Below are positions 1-7,621 of a stretch of DNA of 41,201 bases, piece after piece. The DNA comes from Pseudomonadota bacterium (GTDB lineage Bacteria > Desulfobacterota > Desulfobulbia > Desulfobulbales > SURF-16): assembly GCA_018816555.1 (NCBI GenBank), contig JAHIVT010000096.1, positions 1 to 41,201 of the forward strand. The letters run 5' to 3'. A program made the translations under genes and the position numbers. How positions within the stretch are numbered: position 1 is the first letter of the stretch; every line of letters starts with the position of its first letter. The notes beneath the pieces were generated by a model. It had not been told where the DNA came from, did not search any database, and worked only from the letters and a program-made list of their open reading frames with translations.

Positions 1-1
1 A

Positions 2-133
2 AAGGAAAGCCTGATCATCAATCTCCCTGGCAGTGAAAAGGGGGCCAGGGAGAATCTTGCAGTTGTGCTGCCCGCCTTGAACCATGCCATCTACAAAATA
101 AAAGGCGGCACAAAGGATTGTGCCGCCTGCTGA
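2..133 (+). CDS. mogA: Molybdenum cofactor biosynthesis protein MogA/MoaB, C-terminal end
   Basis: Partial gene entering from the left edge; only the last 43 residues are present, ending at a TGA at 131-133. The visible stretch contains LIINLPGS, then an ARENL and a LPALNHAI segment, which is how MogA/MoaB-type molybdopterin adenylyltransferases end (known family pattern: LIxNLPGSPxxxxExLxxVLPALPHA). The enzyme adenylylates molybdopterin in the cytoplasm before molybdate insertion. The tail KIKGGTKDCAAC is a lineage-specific extension. A hairpin plus T-rich run follows at 160-198. A molybdenum hydroxylase operon lies near the other end of the window (33-37 kb), but nothing links the two directly. 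MogA versus MoaB cannot be separated from this fragment. Confidence 0.8.
   Translation, partial: KESLIINLPGSEKGARENLAVVLPALNHAIYKIKGGTKDCAAC
103..128 (-). terminator. Hairpin, probable terminator of the leftward small exported protein gene
   Basis: Perfect 11-bp inverted repeat (103-113 with 118-128, loop AGGA). Read on the minus strand the stem is followed by TTTATTTT, as in an intrinsic terminator. It overlaps the 3' coding end of the convergent mogA/moaB fragment. Confidence 0.5.
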
Positions 134-159
134 AAAAAATTCGCAATATCTGCTACACC

Positions 160-198
160 AATCCGCCGCGTTGACCACGCGGCGGATTATTTATTTTT
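160..198 (+). terminator. Probable intrinsic terminator of mogA/moaB
   Basis: Perfect 12-bp inverted repeat (160-171 with 177-188, loop TGACC) followed on the plus strand by ATTTATTTTT. It lies 27 bases after the mogA/moaB stop and directly abuts the stop codon of the convergent gene. Confidence 0.65.
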
Positions 199-592
199 GG
201 CTTCCTGCTGCCGGTTTCGAATCAAGGGCCTCTGATTGATAATTTGCCATCTGACTCTCAACAACCAAGGCAGTGGGGTCTTCACAGAGACATGCTTCCA
301 TGCCCTGCAGCATTGACTGCCGGTGGTCCAGCATAATCACTACCTTGTCGCTGGCAACGACAGACTCCTCATAGACTATGCCCTCCGCCATTGAGGCCTC
401 CAGGTCGGCCCTATTGTCGTGGGTGACGACAAAACTCTTCTGCGGCGCTGCACTCTCATAGGAAATACCTTCATCCATCATGCCGGCCATATCCGTGGTC
501 GCGCTGGATGTACCAACCCCGGCCAAGGCGATAAATGCTGCAACGGCCAGACTGTTACCTAACAATTTCATAAAAACTCTTTCCTTCTTCAT
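191..592 (-). CDS. Small exported protein with a tandem internal repeat
   Basis: I do not recognise the family. From the chosen ATG at 592 the protein is 133 residues; this start is preceded by AGAGGAGGG at good spacing, whereas the longer frame to 646 has no clear ribosome binding site. Residues ~8-32 form a signal peptide (MKLLGNSLAVAAFIALAGVG then SSA). The mature part holds two copies of a ~32-residue unit: DEGISYES...FVVTHDNRADLEASM and AEGIVYEES...KVVIMLDHRQSMLQGM. The second copy is followed by CLC and a polar tail. Export to the periplasm is inferred from the signal peptide; the function is unknown. It is convergent with mogA/moaB and separated from pepA by a long gap, so it is probably monocistronic. 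Confidence 0.7.
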   Translation of the reverse strand: MKKERVFMKLLGNSLAVAAFIALAGVGTSSATTDMAGMMDEGISYESAAPQKSFVVTHDNRADLEASMAEGIVYEESVVASDKVVIMLDHRQSMLQGMEACLCEDPTALVVESQMANYQSEALDSKPAAGSQK

Positions 593-968
593 TTTTCCCT
601 CCTCTGCCGAATTATCAATGACATGGAAACTTTTCATTTTCCGCAAGTTTCCGGTTTAAAGCAGTTTTCATCTCAGATCGAGACATCTTTCTTTTCATTT
701 ATCAGGCGCAAACACCAGCCTGGGGCATAAGGAACGCATTTTCCTGGTAGCATTAAACGTCAGGCTTATATGATATCTACCCCAATTTATCCATGTTCTC
801 AATGAAAATTTCGGGATACATTACCCAATCAACGGGCAACCTACCCATTTGCAATCAAATATTTTTTCAACAGAACAAGTCAACAGTTGAGAGTAGTTTG
901 GCAAAAAAATTCAGCAGGGGGGGAAATCTGGTACGGCAAAAATCTGCGCATCAAGGAAACGAAACACC

Positions 969-1091
969 GTGAGAAAAAAGAAATGTATTGCAGGAAAGCG
1001 GGTCACTGGAGTGTTTGCTGCCGGAACCGGCAAAGGAGGAGCAGCAATGATGCCGCATAAAAAACAAGGCGACGAGAATTCTCATCGGTAA
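969..1091 (+). CDS. Possible 40-residue basic peptide (GTG start)
   Basis: A GTG-initiated frame of 40 residues, with AAGGAA about nine bases upstream. It begins with a run of lysines (RKKKC), has a glycine/alanine centre (GVFAAGTGKGGAA) and a polar His/Lys tail. An alternative internal start, ATGATG at 1047, also has a strong AAAGGAGGAGCAGCA upstream and would give a 14-residue peptide. The frame stops two bases before the hairpin at 1093-1118. No family recognised; it may be spurious. Confidence 0.25.
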   Translation: MRKKKCIAGKRVTGVFAAGTGKGGAAMMPHKKQGDENSHR

Positions 1092-1092
1092 A

Positions 1093-1118
1093 GTGAAAAC
1101 GGCCGGAGCCGCTTTCAC
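1093..1118. terminator. Hairpin between small ORF and pepA
   Basis: Inverted repeat of 10 pairs with one A-C mismatch (1093-1103 with 1108-1118, loop CGGA). It is about 80 bases downstream of the pepA stop on the minus strand and just after the small plus-strand ORF. No proper T-run on either side, so terminator function is only a guess. Confidence 0.3.
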
Positions 1119-1196
1119 CTCAGTCAATCAAATACGTCGCAAGGGCTGTCTCAAGAAAAGGCTCAAAATATCTGTCGTGCAGCCGATCTTTTGCGC

Positions 1197-2690
1197 TTAC
1201 CTCCAGCTGCGCACCAGCTCAATCAATGTCCTGGCCGCAATCCCCGAAGGCCCCTTGGGAATATATGATTTTTCCGTATAATTCCAGGCGGTACCGGCAA
1301 TGTCCAGATGAGCCCAGGGGGTATTACCGACAAACTCCTGCAGAAAGGTTGCCGCAGTAATGGTCCCGCCCGCCCTGCCGCCGATATTCTTCAAATCAGC
1401 GATCTTGGACTTGAGCTGCTCCTTGTACTCTTCAGCCAGAGGCAGACGCCACAGCGGCTCACCCGCCCTCTCCCCTGCCGCCAGCACATTCTCCGCCAGC
1501 TCGTCATTATTTGCTAAAAGACCGGTGCGATGATGGCCTAAACCGATAATGACCGCGCCGGTCAGCGTTGCCACATCCACCACCGCATCAGGTTTGTAGT
1601 GCTCCACCCCGTATGCCAGAGCATCGGCCAGGATAAGACGGCCTTCCGCATCGGTATTAAGAACCTCGACTGTTTTCCCGCCATATTGCCGAATGATATC
1701 CCCCGGTTTCAGGGCAGTGGAAGAGGGCAGATTTTCCGCGGCCGGCACCAGGGCAACCACATCGAGGCGACCGGGCTTTTCCTCGGCAATAACCTGCATG
1801 GCAGCCATGACCGCCGCCCCGCCGCACATGTCATATTTCATGTCGCCCATGCCATCCCCTGATTTTAAGGATATGCCGCCGGAATCAAAGGTAAGGCCTT
1901 TGCCGACCAGCAGCAGCGTCGGCACATTCTTCCCTGTTCTGTATTCGAGCACAACCAGTTTCGGCGGCAGGGCCGATCCCTGACTCACTCCGAGAATGCC
2001 GCCCATCTTCAGCTGCTGCATCTCCTCCTTTTCAATAATCCTGCAGGCCAGATCACCTTCCCTGGCAATCTTTTCTCCAAAATCGGCAAAGGCCTGCGGC
2101 GTCCAGACATTGCCCGGTTCATTGGCCATATCCCGCACTGCCACCCCGGCATTTCCTGCGGCAAGCCCACGTTTGACCCCCTTTCTGGCATGAACCATGG
2201 AAGCATCGTTGACATAGAGACCGATCCTCTTTATCTCTATGCCTTTCTCATCTTCCTCTTCCTTCTTATATTTCTTGAACTGGTAACTGCCCAGAATTAA
2301 CCCTTCACTGAGACATTCAGCCATATCTCCAACCGGAAAAGAAAGCTCTTCCGGGACAACCAGAAAAAGTTTCTCAGCCTTCAGAGCGAGAGCCTTCAGG
2401 GCTATTACCCCACCTGCCCGCCGGAACAGCTCCCGGTTCAGCTCATCCTTACCCAAACCGACAATAAGCAGTCTTTTGGCACGAACCCCGTCAAAAACCC
2501 TTTCCGGATAGATAAGCAGGCATTCCTCCTTTTTCCCCAGACAATCTCCAAGTTCAAAGGCATGATCAATCCTTTCCTGCACCAGTTTGTCACTGCACAC
2601 CGGTGCACGTTTCTTTTCAGATTGGCGAACAAAATAGACAAGAATATCGCCGGTAAACTGACTCGGCTTCTTATTGCTTACAACAATCAT
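1197..2690 (-). CDS. pepA: Leucyl aminopeptidase (M17 family)
   Basis: Cytosolic hexameric metallo-aminopeptidase that removes N-terminal residues from peptides. The 497-residue length fits the family (E. coli PepA is 503). The M17 signature NTDAEGRL is at about residues 345-352, and the metal-binding KGLTFDSGG segment at 264-272; YDMCGGAAV follows at ~286. The N-terminal domain is the usual divergent, macro-like M17 part. The ATG at 2690 was chosen because GAGAGGAATT lies just upstream and the extra 17 residues of the longer frame do not match the family. Flanked upstream by a 165-bp gap that holds the terminator of the ubiB operon, so it probably has its own promoter. E. coli PepA also acts as an architectural DNA-binding protein in cer/Xer recombination; nothing here shows that. 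Confidence 0.95.
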   Translation of the reverse strand: MIVVSNKKPSQFTGDILVYFVRQSEKKRAPVCSDKLVQERIDHAFELGDCLGKKEECLLIYPERVFDGVRAKRLLIVGLGKDELNRELFRRAGGVIALKALALKAEKLFLVVPEELSFPVGDMAECLSEGLILGSYQFKKYKKEEEDEKGIEIKRIGLYVNDASMVHARKGVKRGLAAGNAGVAVRDMANEPGNVWTPQAFADFGEKIAREGDLACRIIEKEEMQQLKMGGILGVSQGSALPPKLVVLEYRTGKNVPTLLLVGKGLTFDSGGISLKSGDGMGDMKYDMCGGAAVMAAMQVIAEEKPGRLDVVALVPAAENLPSSTALKPGDIIRQYGGKTVEVLNTDAEGRLILADALAYGVEHYKPDAVVDVATLTGAVIIGLGHHRTGLLANNDELAENVLAAGERAGEPLWRLPLAEEYKEQLKSKIADLKNIGGRAGGTITAATFLQEFVGNTPWAHLDIAGTAWNYTEKSYIPKGPSGIAARTLIELVRSWR

Positions 2691-2801
2691 TTTTTGAATT
2701 CCTCTCGTTATCCAGTCAGTAAAGCCTGCTGCCTTGAGCAATCAGGGAAATCAGCCGTTGTAAAAAAATAACTCTAACATCAAAACACTTTGACCGGCAT
2801 C

Positions 2802-2855
2802 AGGGGCCGTAACAAAAACAGTTAGAAATGTAATGGTTGTTTCGTAACGGCCCCT
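2802..2855 (-). terminator. Stem-loop after ubiB-like gene
   Basis: Inverted repeat AGGGGCCGT (2802-2810) with ACGGCCCCT (2847-2855), three bases beyond the UbiB stop codon. The intervening 36 bases can pair partly (AACAA with TTGTT). On the minus strand the stem is not followed by a clean T-run, so a Rho-independent role is likely but not proven. Confidence 0.45.
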
Positions 2856-2857
2856 CA

Positions 2858-4555
2858 TTACATCTTCCCATGGCGCAGCATGGAAACAAGGAGCCAGAAG
2901 CCCATAATGCCCGCCAGAAGAAAACCCACCAAGCCTATGATCGGGATACCGTTCCACTTAGGCGGCAGATCAGCAAGCACAATCAGAGCGGAACCTATAA
3001 TCTGCGCAGCAAGAACAATGGCAAAGGCCAGCCGGTTGGTTATCTGTTCAAGATGTTCATAAAGCGATTCCAGCCCCCGGTGCTCAAACTCGATTTTGAT
3101 CCTGCCCTGCCTGGTCAGAGACAGGACATCACGCAGTCCTGCCGGAATCTCCTGAAATAGCTGCACCAGTTCAGTGCCTGATTCAATGATATCCCCCATA
3201 ATTTTACGGGGATTGAATCTCTCCATCTGAATTGTTTTAATAAAAGGCTCAGCATGCTGGATGATATCAAAATCAGGATCAAGCATGCCACCTACCGTTT
3301 CAATGGTGCTGGTTGCCTTGACCAGAAGGTAGAAACTCGGTTTTAAACTTAACCGATGTCGGGAGATAATTTCAAGGAGATGATGCATGACAACACCAAC
3401 CTCCAGATCTTTTAAAGGAAGCCCGACATATCGGTCCATGAGTTCGGTAGTGTCAATTTCCAGGATCTCCCGATCAGGCTGATCTTGTTGATAGGTGATT
3501 TTCAGGATGGAATCAACCACCTTTTTTTCATCCCTGCTGACCACGCGCATGACAAGATCGGCGAAATCCGTCCTCTCTTTGCGGGAAATTCGACCCATCA
3601 TGCCGAAATCAAGGAAACAGATGATATTGCCGGGAAGAATAAAGAGATTGCCGGGATGGGGATCAGCATGAAAGAAGCCATGGAGAAAAATCTGTTTCAT
3701 GATCAGAGCGGCGCCGTTACTGGCAAGCATTTTCAGATCATAGCCGCCCTCCTGCAATGTCTCAACCTCGGAGGCCTTGATACCATCGACGAATTCCATG
3801 GTGATCACTCTTTTTGTCGAGTACTGACGATACACCTTGGGAATATAGACCGTCTGATCCGCCAGAAACTGCCTGGCAAAGCGCTCAATATTGGCCGCCT
3901 CCAGCAGATAATTGATTTCCTTTTCAATACTCCTGGCAAAAACCGAGACAATACGGGAGGGACGCTGCACCTCAAACTCTTCAAGATGACGTTCCATGAG
4001 GGAGGCAAGATGGAGCATGATCTCCAGGTCGGTTTCAATGATCTCCTGGATTCCCGGCCGCTGCACCTTCACCACGACATCTTCATTATTGGGCAACCGG
4101 GCTCGATGCACCTGTCCGATGGATGCCGCAGCAAAGGGCTCCTTCTCAAAGGACTGAAAAACCACTTCAGGAGGCTGGCCAAGCTCTTTGGTGATCACTT
4201 CACAGACCTCCTCATAGCTAAATGAGGGGACATCATCCTGAAGTTTGGCCAGCTCCTTTATATACTCCAAGGGAATCAGATCAGGACGGGTCGAAAGAAT
4301 CTGGCCGAATTTGATGAAAGTAGGCCCAAGTTCCTCCAGCACCCGCCGAATCCGCTCCGGTCTGCTCATTTTCTCGCTGACTTTCGGCTCTTTCTTGAAC
4401 AGCATGGGCAGACTGATTTCCAGATACTGCTCAATTTTCAGGATATCGACAAACTCGTCGAAACCATATTTGAAAAGAACTGAGAGAATCTGCCGGTAGC
4501 GGCCGAGATTGCGGTATGTGCGTCCGATAACCCCGATTTTACGAATATTTAACAT
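2858..4555 (-). CDS. ubiB: UbiB/ABC1/ADCK family atypical kinase
   Basis: 565-residue member of the UbiB (ADCK/COQ8) family, membrane-associated atypical ATPase/kinases that support quinone biosynthesis. The KxGQ motif is seen in FIKFGQILSTRPDLIP (~residues 80-95), the alanine-rich nucleotide loop in AAASIGQVH, the VVVKVQRPG lysine strand after it, the catalytic FHADPHPGN loop near residue 295, and the DFGMMGR metal-binding motif shortly after. Two hydrophobic helices at the C-terminus (~500-560) would anchor it in the inner membrane. Its ATG at 4555 directly abuts the TAA of the upstream phasin-like gene, implying translational coupling. In an anaerobe the likely substrate pathway is menaquinone/ubiquinone metabolism, but the family assignment alone does not settle that. 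Confidence 0.9.
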   Translation of the reverse strand: MLNIRKIGVIGRTYRNLGRYRQILSVLFKYGFDEFVDILKIEQYLEISLPMLFKKEPKVSEKMSRPERIRRVLEELGPTFIKFGQILSTRPDLIPLEYIKELAKLQDDVPSFSYEEVCEVITKELGQPPEVVFQSFEKEPFAAASIGQVHRARLPNNEDVVVKVQRPGIQEIIETDLEIMLHLASLMERHLEEFEVQRPSRIVSVFARSIEKEINYLLEAANIERFARQFLADQTVYIPKVYRQYSTKRVITMEFVDGIKASEVETLQEGGYDLKMLASNGAALIMKQIFLHGFFHADPHPGNLFILPGNIICFLDFGMMGRISRKERTDFADLVMRVVSRDEKKVVDSILKITYQQDQPDREILEIDTTELMDRYVGLPLKDLEVGVVMHHLLEIISRHRLSLKPSFYLLVKATSTIETVGGMLDPDFDIIQHAEPFIKTIQMERFNPRKIMGDIIESGTELVQLFQEIPAGLRDVLSLTRQGRIKIEFEHRGLESLYEHLEQITNRLAFAIVLAAQIIGSALIVLADLPPKWNGIPIIGLVGFLLAGIMGFWLLVSMLRHGKM

Positions 4556-4870
4556 TTACTCGCCAGCGCTTTTCTCCTGTGACTTCTGAATCATTTCCGC
4601 CAGCCTTTTTTCCAGGGCATCCAAATCATCACGGCTGGCAAGATTCATCTTTTTCAGCACGTCCTCCGTCACCTTCTCAACCTGTTGCAGCAGCTGGTCC
4701 TTGCGTTCCTGGGACTTATCCAGCATCTCATCAACAAATTTCTTAATCTCGCTGTCGGATACCTTGCCCTTGTCGGCAAGCTCCCTGGCAAGATCTTCAA
4801 CTTTCTCCCGGGTGAGTTCAGCCGCTCCCAATCCGGTATAAAATGCCTTCTTGATTAAATCGATCATCAT
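4556..4870 (-). CDS. Phasin-like coiled-coil protein
   Basis: 104-residue, strongly helical, charged protein. It starts MMIDLIKKAFYTGLGAAELTREKVEDLARELADKG, the pattern of the phasin-like family annotated as polyhydroxyalkanoate granule-associated/regulatory proteins, followed by a heptad-rich segment to the end (LEKRLAEMIQKSQEK). The ATG at 4870 has GGAGG six bases upstream; the longer frame starting at 4882 would place that site inside the coding sequence. It is the first gene of a two-gene unit with the UbiB-like kinase (zero-base gap). Co-occurrence of this short coiled-coil protein with an ABC1 kinase suggests a membrane- or lipid-surface role rather than true PHA granules, since no PHA synthase is nearby. 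That is inference. Confidence 0.8.
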   Translation of the reverse strand: MMIDLIKKAFYTGLGAAELTREKVEDLARELADKGKVSDSEIKKFVDEMLDKSQERKDQLLQQVEKVTEDVLKKMNLASRDDLDALEKRLAEMIQKSQEKSAGE

Positions 4871-5069
4871 ATATGCCTCCAAATGGATTAAATGTTTTTA
4901 CAGACTAACATTATTGGGTAAATCCTTTCCAGACAAAAAAGGGAACCTTGCAAGTATTTTCTTTGTCCTTGAAAAAAAAAGGACCCCATTGTATTCATTG
5001 AACGTGTAGGCAAGATAACACTTTTTTTGCCTCGCCGTTTTCTCACTAATCTTTTTATGAGGTTTTACC

Positions 5070-5504
5070 ATGTGGAAAAATTTTATTCTCCTTCTTATCC
5101 TGGCCGCTTTTCTTTCATCATGCGCCACCAAAGCCCAGACCGGGATGGGTACCGGCGCTGCCGCCGGAGCAATTGCCGGCCAGGCAATCGGCCGCAATAC
5201 CGGGGCGACTCTGATCGGGGCTGCAGTCGGCGCATTGCTCGGTTATGCCGTGGGCAATGAGATGGACAAAGCCGATCAGGCAAAAATCAGCGCCGCATAT
5301 GAAACTATGCCGGACGGCCGCACCACCCAATGGGTCAACCCGAACAACGGCAACCAGTATGCGGTGACACCACAGAACACCTATACAAACAGCAATAATC
5401 AGAATTGTCGTGAGGCCGAGATCCTGGCCACCGTTGACGGCAGACCTGAGAAAATTATCCAGAAAGCCTGCCGGGACGAATACGGAAACTGGCGCGCCCA
5501 ATAA
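5070..5504 (+). CDS. Glycine-zipper outer-membrane lipoprotein (17 kDa antigen-like)
   Basis: 144 residues. Signal sequence with lipobox LSSC (Cys at ~18) predicts lipidation. Residues ~25-65 form a glycine zipper 2TM domain (GTGAAAGAIAGQAIG...GATLIGAAVGALLGYAVG). The C-terminal part (REAEILATVDGRPEKIIQKACRDEYGNWRAQ) matches the surface-antigen tail of SlyB/17-kDa-antigen-like proteins. Probably sits in the outer membrane and contributes to envelope integrity. TGAGG lies upstream of the ATG at proper distance. It is divergent from the phasin-ubiB unit and 32 bases upstream of nadC on the same strand, so the two may be co-transcribed. Confidence 0.88.
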   Translation: MWKNFILLLILAAFLSSCATKAQTGMGTGAAAGAIAGQAIGRNTGATLIGAAVGALLGYAVGNEMDKADQAKISAAYETMPDGRTTQWVNPNNGNQYAVTPQNTYTNSNNQNCREAEILATVDGRPEKIIQKACRDEYGNWRAQ

Positions 5505-5536
5505 CACGACAGCAGCCTGTCCGGAATTTTATTCAA

Positions 5537-6373
5537 ATGAATCGACTTGAACTTATTGAAGGCCTCAAACGTTTCCTGGCCGAAGATTTAGGCAGCGGCG
5601 ATCTGACCAGCGAATCGATTTTTGCTGATGCCCAGACAGGCAAGGCCCGATTTATCGCCAAGACTGCCTTTGTCTGCGCAGGCATGGGAACCGTTGCTGG
5701 AGAGGTCTTCCGACTGTGCAATCCCCGTATCGAATACACCGCAGCCGATGACGGCACAAGGGTACAACCGGGAGATGTACTTTTCACCGCATCAGGGCCG
5801 GTTATTGACCTGCTGCGGGCTGAACGGGTTGCCTTGAATCTCGTTCAGCGTCTGTGCGGTATCGCCACCCTCACCTCCCGTTTTGTCGACAAGGTGATGC
5901 TGCTGCCGGTGAAAATCGTTGATACCAGAAAAACTACCCCCGGACTGCGCATGTTGGAAAAATACGCTGTCCGGGTTGGTGGCGGGTATAACCACCGCTT
6001 CAATCTGGCCGACGGCATCCTGATCAAGGACAATCACATCGCAGCCTGCGGCTCCATCCAGAAAGCGGTCAAGCGTGTCAGGGAACATGCGCCCCATACC
6101 CTGAAAATCGAAGTGGAAGCGGAAACCCTGGAACAGGTTGAGTCCTGCCTGGCGGCCGATGTCGATATCATCATGCTGGACAACATGACTCCGGAAATGA
6201 TGCGTCAGGCCGTCCGACTGGTCAAGGGACGAGCCCTGCTTGAGGCCTCAGGGGGGATCAACCTGGAAAATGTGCGTGGCGTGGCGGAAACAGGCGTCAA
6301 CCTTATTTCCATCGGCGCCCTCACCCATTCGGCCCCGGCCTGTGATATCAGCATGGAGATGGAAACGCGGTAA
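5537..6373 (+). CDS. nadC: Nicotinate-nucleotide pyrophosphorylase (carboxylating), quinolinate phosphoribosyltransferase
   Basis: Converts quinolinate and PRPP to nicotinate mononucleotide in de novo NAD synthesis. 278 residues, the family's usual length. Recognisable blocks: EDLGSGDLTSE near the N-terminus, LNLVQRLCGIATLTSRFV (~95-112), the KIVDTRKTTPGLRMLEKYAV signature (~128-147), GGGYNHRFNLADGILIKDNH (~150-170), and C-terminal EASGGINLENV with a SIGALTHSA end. Typical of type II QPRTases. The start is set by homology; the upstream ribosome binding site is weak. No other NAD genes are next to it. Confidence 0.95.
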   Translation: MNRLELIEGLKRFLAEDLGSGDLTSESIFADAQTGKARFIAKTAFVCAGMGTVAGEVFRLCNPRIEYTAADDGTRVQPGDVLFTASGPVIDLLRAERVALNLVQRLCGIATLTSRFVDKVMLLPVKIVDTRKTTPGLRMLEKYAVRVGGGYNHRFNLADGILIKDNHIAACGSIQKAVKRVREHAPHTLKIEVEAETLEQVESCLAADVDIIMLDNMTPEMMRQAVRLVKGRALLEASGGINLENVRGVAETGVNLISIGALTHSAPACDISMEMETR

Positions 6374-6537
6374 AACGACAGCCAAGCTTGGCCTGAAGAG
6401 TAATCACATCACCCCTCTGAGAACTTTCTCCTCCTCACTACATCTTTCATCAGTATCCGGCGAAACAGGCAGGTTTCTTCATGTGCAGATTTGCGTGCTA
6501 AGATTTGATCAGGAGAGGTAAACAATGTGATGATCGG

Positions 6538-6569
6538 CAGAGGCGCCTGGCTGACGGCAAGCGCCTCTG
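6538..6569. terminator. Hairpin between convergent nadC and lipoprotein gene
   Basis: Perfect 9-bp inverted repeat CAGAGGCGC (6538-6546) with GCGCCTCTG (6561-6569) between two convergent genes. No strong T-run on either side; possible bidirectional terminator. Confidence 0.4.
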
Positions 6570-6581
6570 AAGCATGGAAAA

Positions 6582-7331
6582 TCAGTTGACTTGGGGAAGC
6601 AGATCAAGGGTGACGGAATGCAGTTCGCCGGAAAATGACAAGGTCAGTTTCAACTGGAAAGCATCCTGTGCCTCCTCGGTAAAACCCGGGAAAAAGAGCA
6701 TGCCGTAACCAATCTGGCTGGGCAGTATTTCCTTGTTTACCAGGGCCTTTTGCGATAGATCCTGTTTTATTTTTCCTCTGGCGTTCTGATACCCGCTGAC
6801 CCCACCGCCGACAGCCCCTGCTGCCGCACCGATGGCCGCCCCTTTCCCCATGGCCTCACCGATGTTGTCACCGGTGACAATGCCCACTGCTAGTCCGGCA
6901 AGCGCTCCTGCTGCACCAAGCAGCAGAGCAGGTTTTGCTGCGCCGGCAGCCGTCTCGCCCACATCCACATGTTTTTCCACCCGGTCATAGGTCCTGTCAA
7001 GGGTGTTAACCGGCCAGGCCTGATTTTTGGAGTCGATAAGAAAGGTCTGTTCGGCAACCAATGATACGGGCCGGTCGCCGTCATTCTGGAAAACAATCTG
7101 TACGGGCAAGAGACCGGCGCCTCTGATATCAAACCCAAAGGCGTCCTTGGCAGTTTTTTTGTCGGCATAGGCATTTGCTGAAATCTGCACCCCGTTGACC
7201 ACTACATAATTCTTTGTCCCGGCGGGCAGGGTGATGGGCTGCACCCTCTCCTTGTAAGCGCACGATGGCAAAAAGAGTAAACTGACAGCAAGCAGAATAA
7301 TGATAACCCGTGAAATCGTTTTTTCTTTCAT
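6582..7331 (-). CDS. Glycine-zipper lipoprotein
   Basis: About 249 residues. The N-terminus has a hydrophobic signal ending LFLPSC, a lipobox with Cys at ~24. Residues ~30-125 are a beta-rich region (PAGTKNYVVVNGVQISANAY, then QIVFQNDGDRPVSLVAEQTFLID). Residues ~135-185 form an alanine/glycine zipper (LLGAAGALAGLAVGIVTGDNIGEAMGKGAAIGAAAGAVGGGVSG kind of pattern) that would span or pack in a membrane. The last ~60 residues are again beta-rich. GGAGGTG lies upstream; the ATG at 7331 or a TTG at 7337 could be the start. Likely envelope lipoprotein of unknown role. It stands alone on the minus strand. Confidence 0.75.
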   Translation of the reverse strand: MKEKTISRVIIILLAVSLLFLPSCAYKERVQPITLPAGTKNYVVVNGVQISANAYADKKTAKDAFGFDIRGAGLLPVQIVFQNDGDRPVSLVAEQTFLIDSKNQAWPVNTLDRTYDRVEKHVDVGETAAGAAKPALLLGAAGALAGLAVGIVTGDNIGEAMGKGAAIGAAAGAVGGGVSGYQNARGKIKQDLSQKALVNKEILPSQIGYGMLFFPGFTEEAQDAFQLKLTLSFSGELHSVTLDLLPQVN

Positions 7332-7621
7332 CTGCAATACACCTCCACCTTCCCGTTTTTTTCACTCACCCTGAGACCCCAGTGGACCCTGTCCGCCGGA
7401 ATACCACAGGATATTATGTGCAACCCATCATACCATATTTTATTAAAATGAGACAGATTGCCGATCAAACTGAATTTCAGAGCTCCTACCGTAACTTTAG
7501 GTACTTGAGGCACTCTTCGCGAACCAAAATTGGCTATCAAGGCAAAATATGTCGAGATCAGGTTGTATAACCCTGGTGTGGCGCCGCAGTCATTGTTGGA
7601 AAATGCGAAAAAGATATCCCT

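Larger units (their letters stand above)
593..1196. other. Gene-poor gap between small exported protein and pepA
   Basis: About 600 bases with no convincing long gene. AT-rich between 660 and 930, presumably carrying the promoter of the leftward exported-protein gene. It contains a possible 40-codon GTG-start ORF (969-1091) and a hairpin at 1093-1118, listed separately. Confidence 0.5.

Noticed and set aside
3485-4225. 246-codon plus-strand frame opposite ubiB
   Set aside because: Shadow of the UbiB-like kinase; no recognisable protein.
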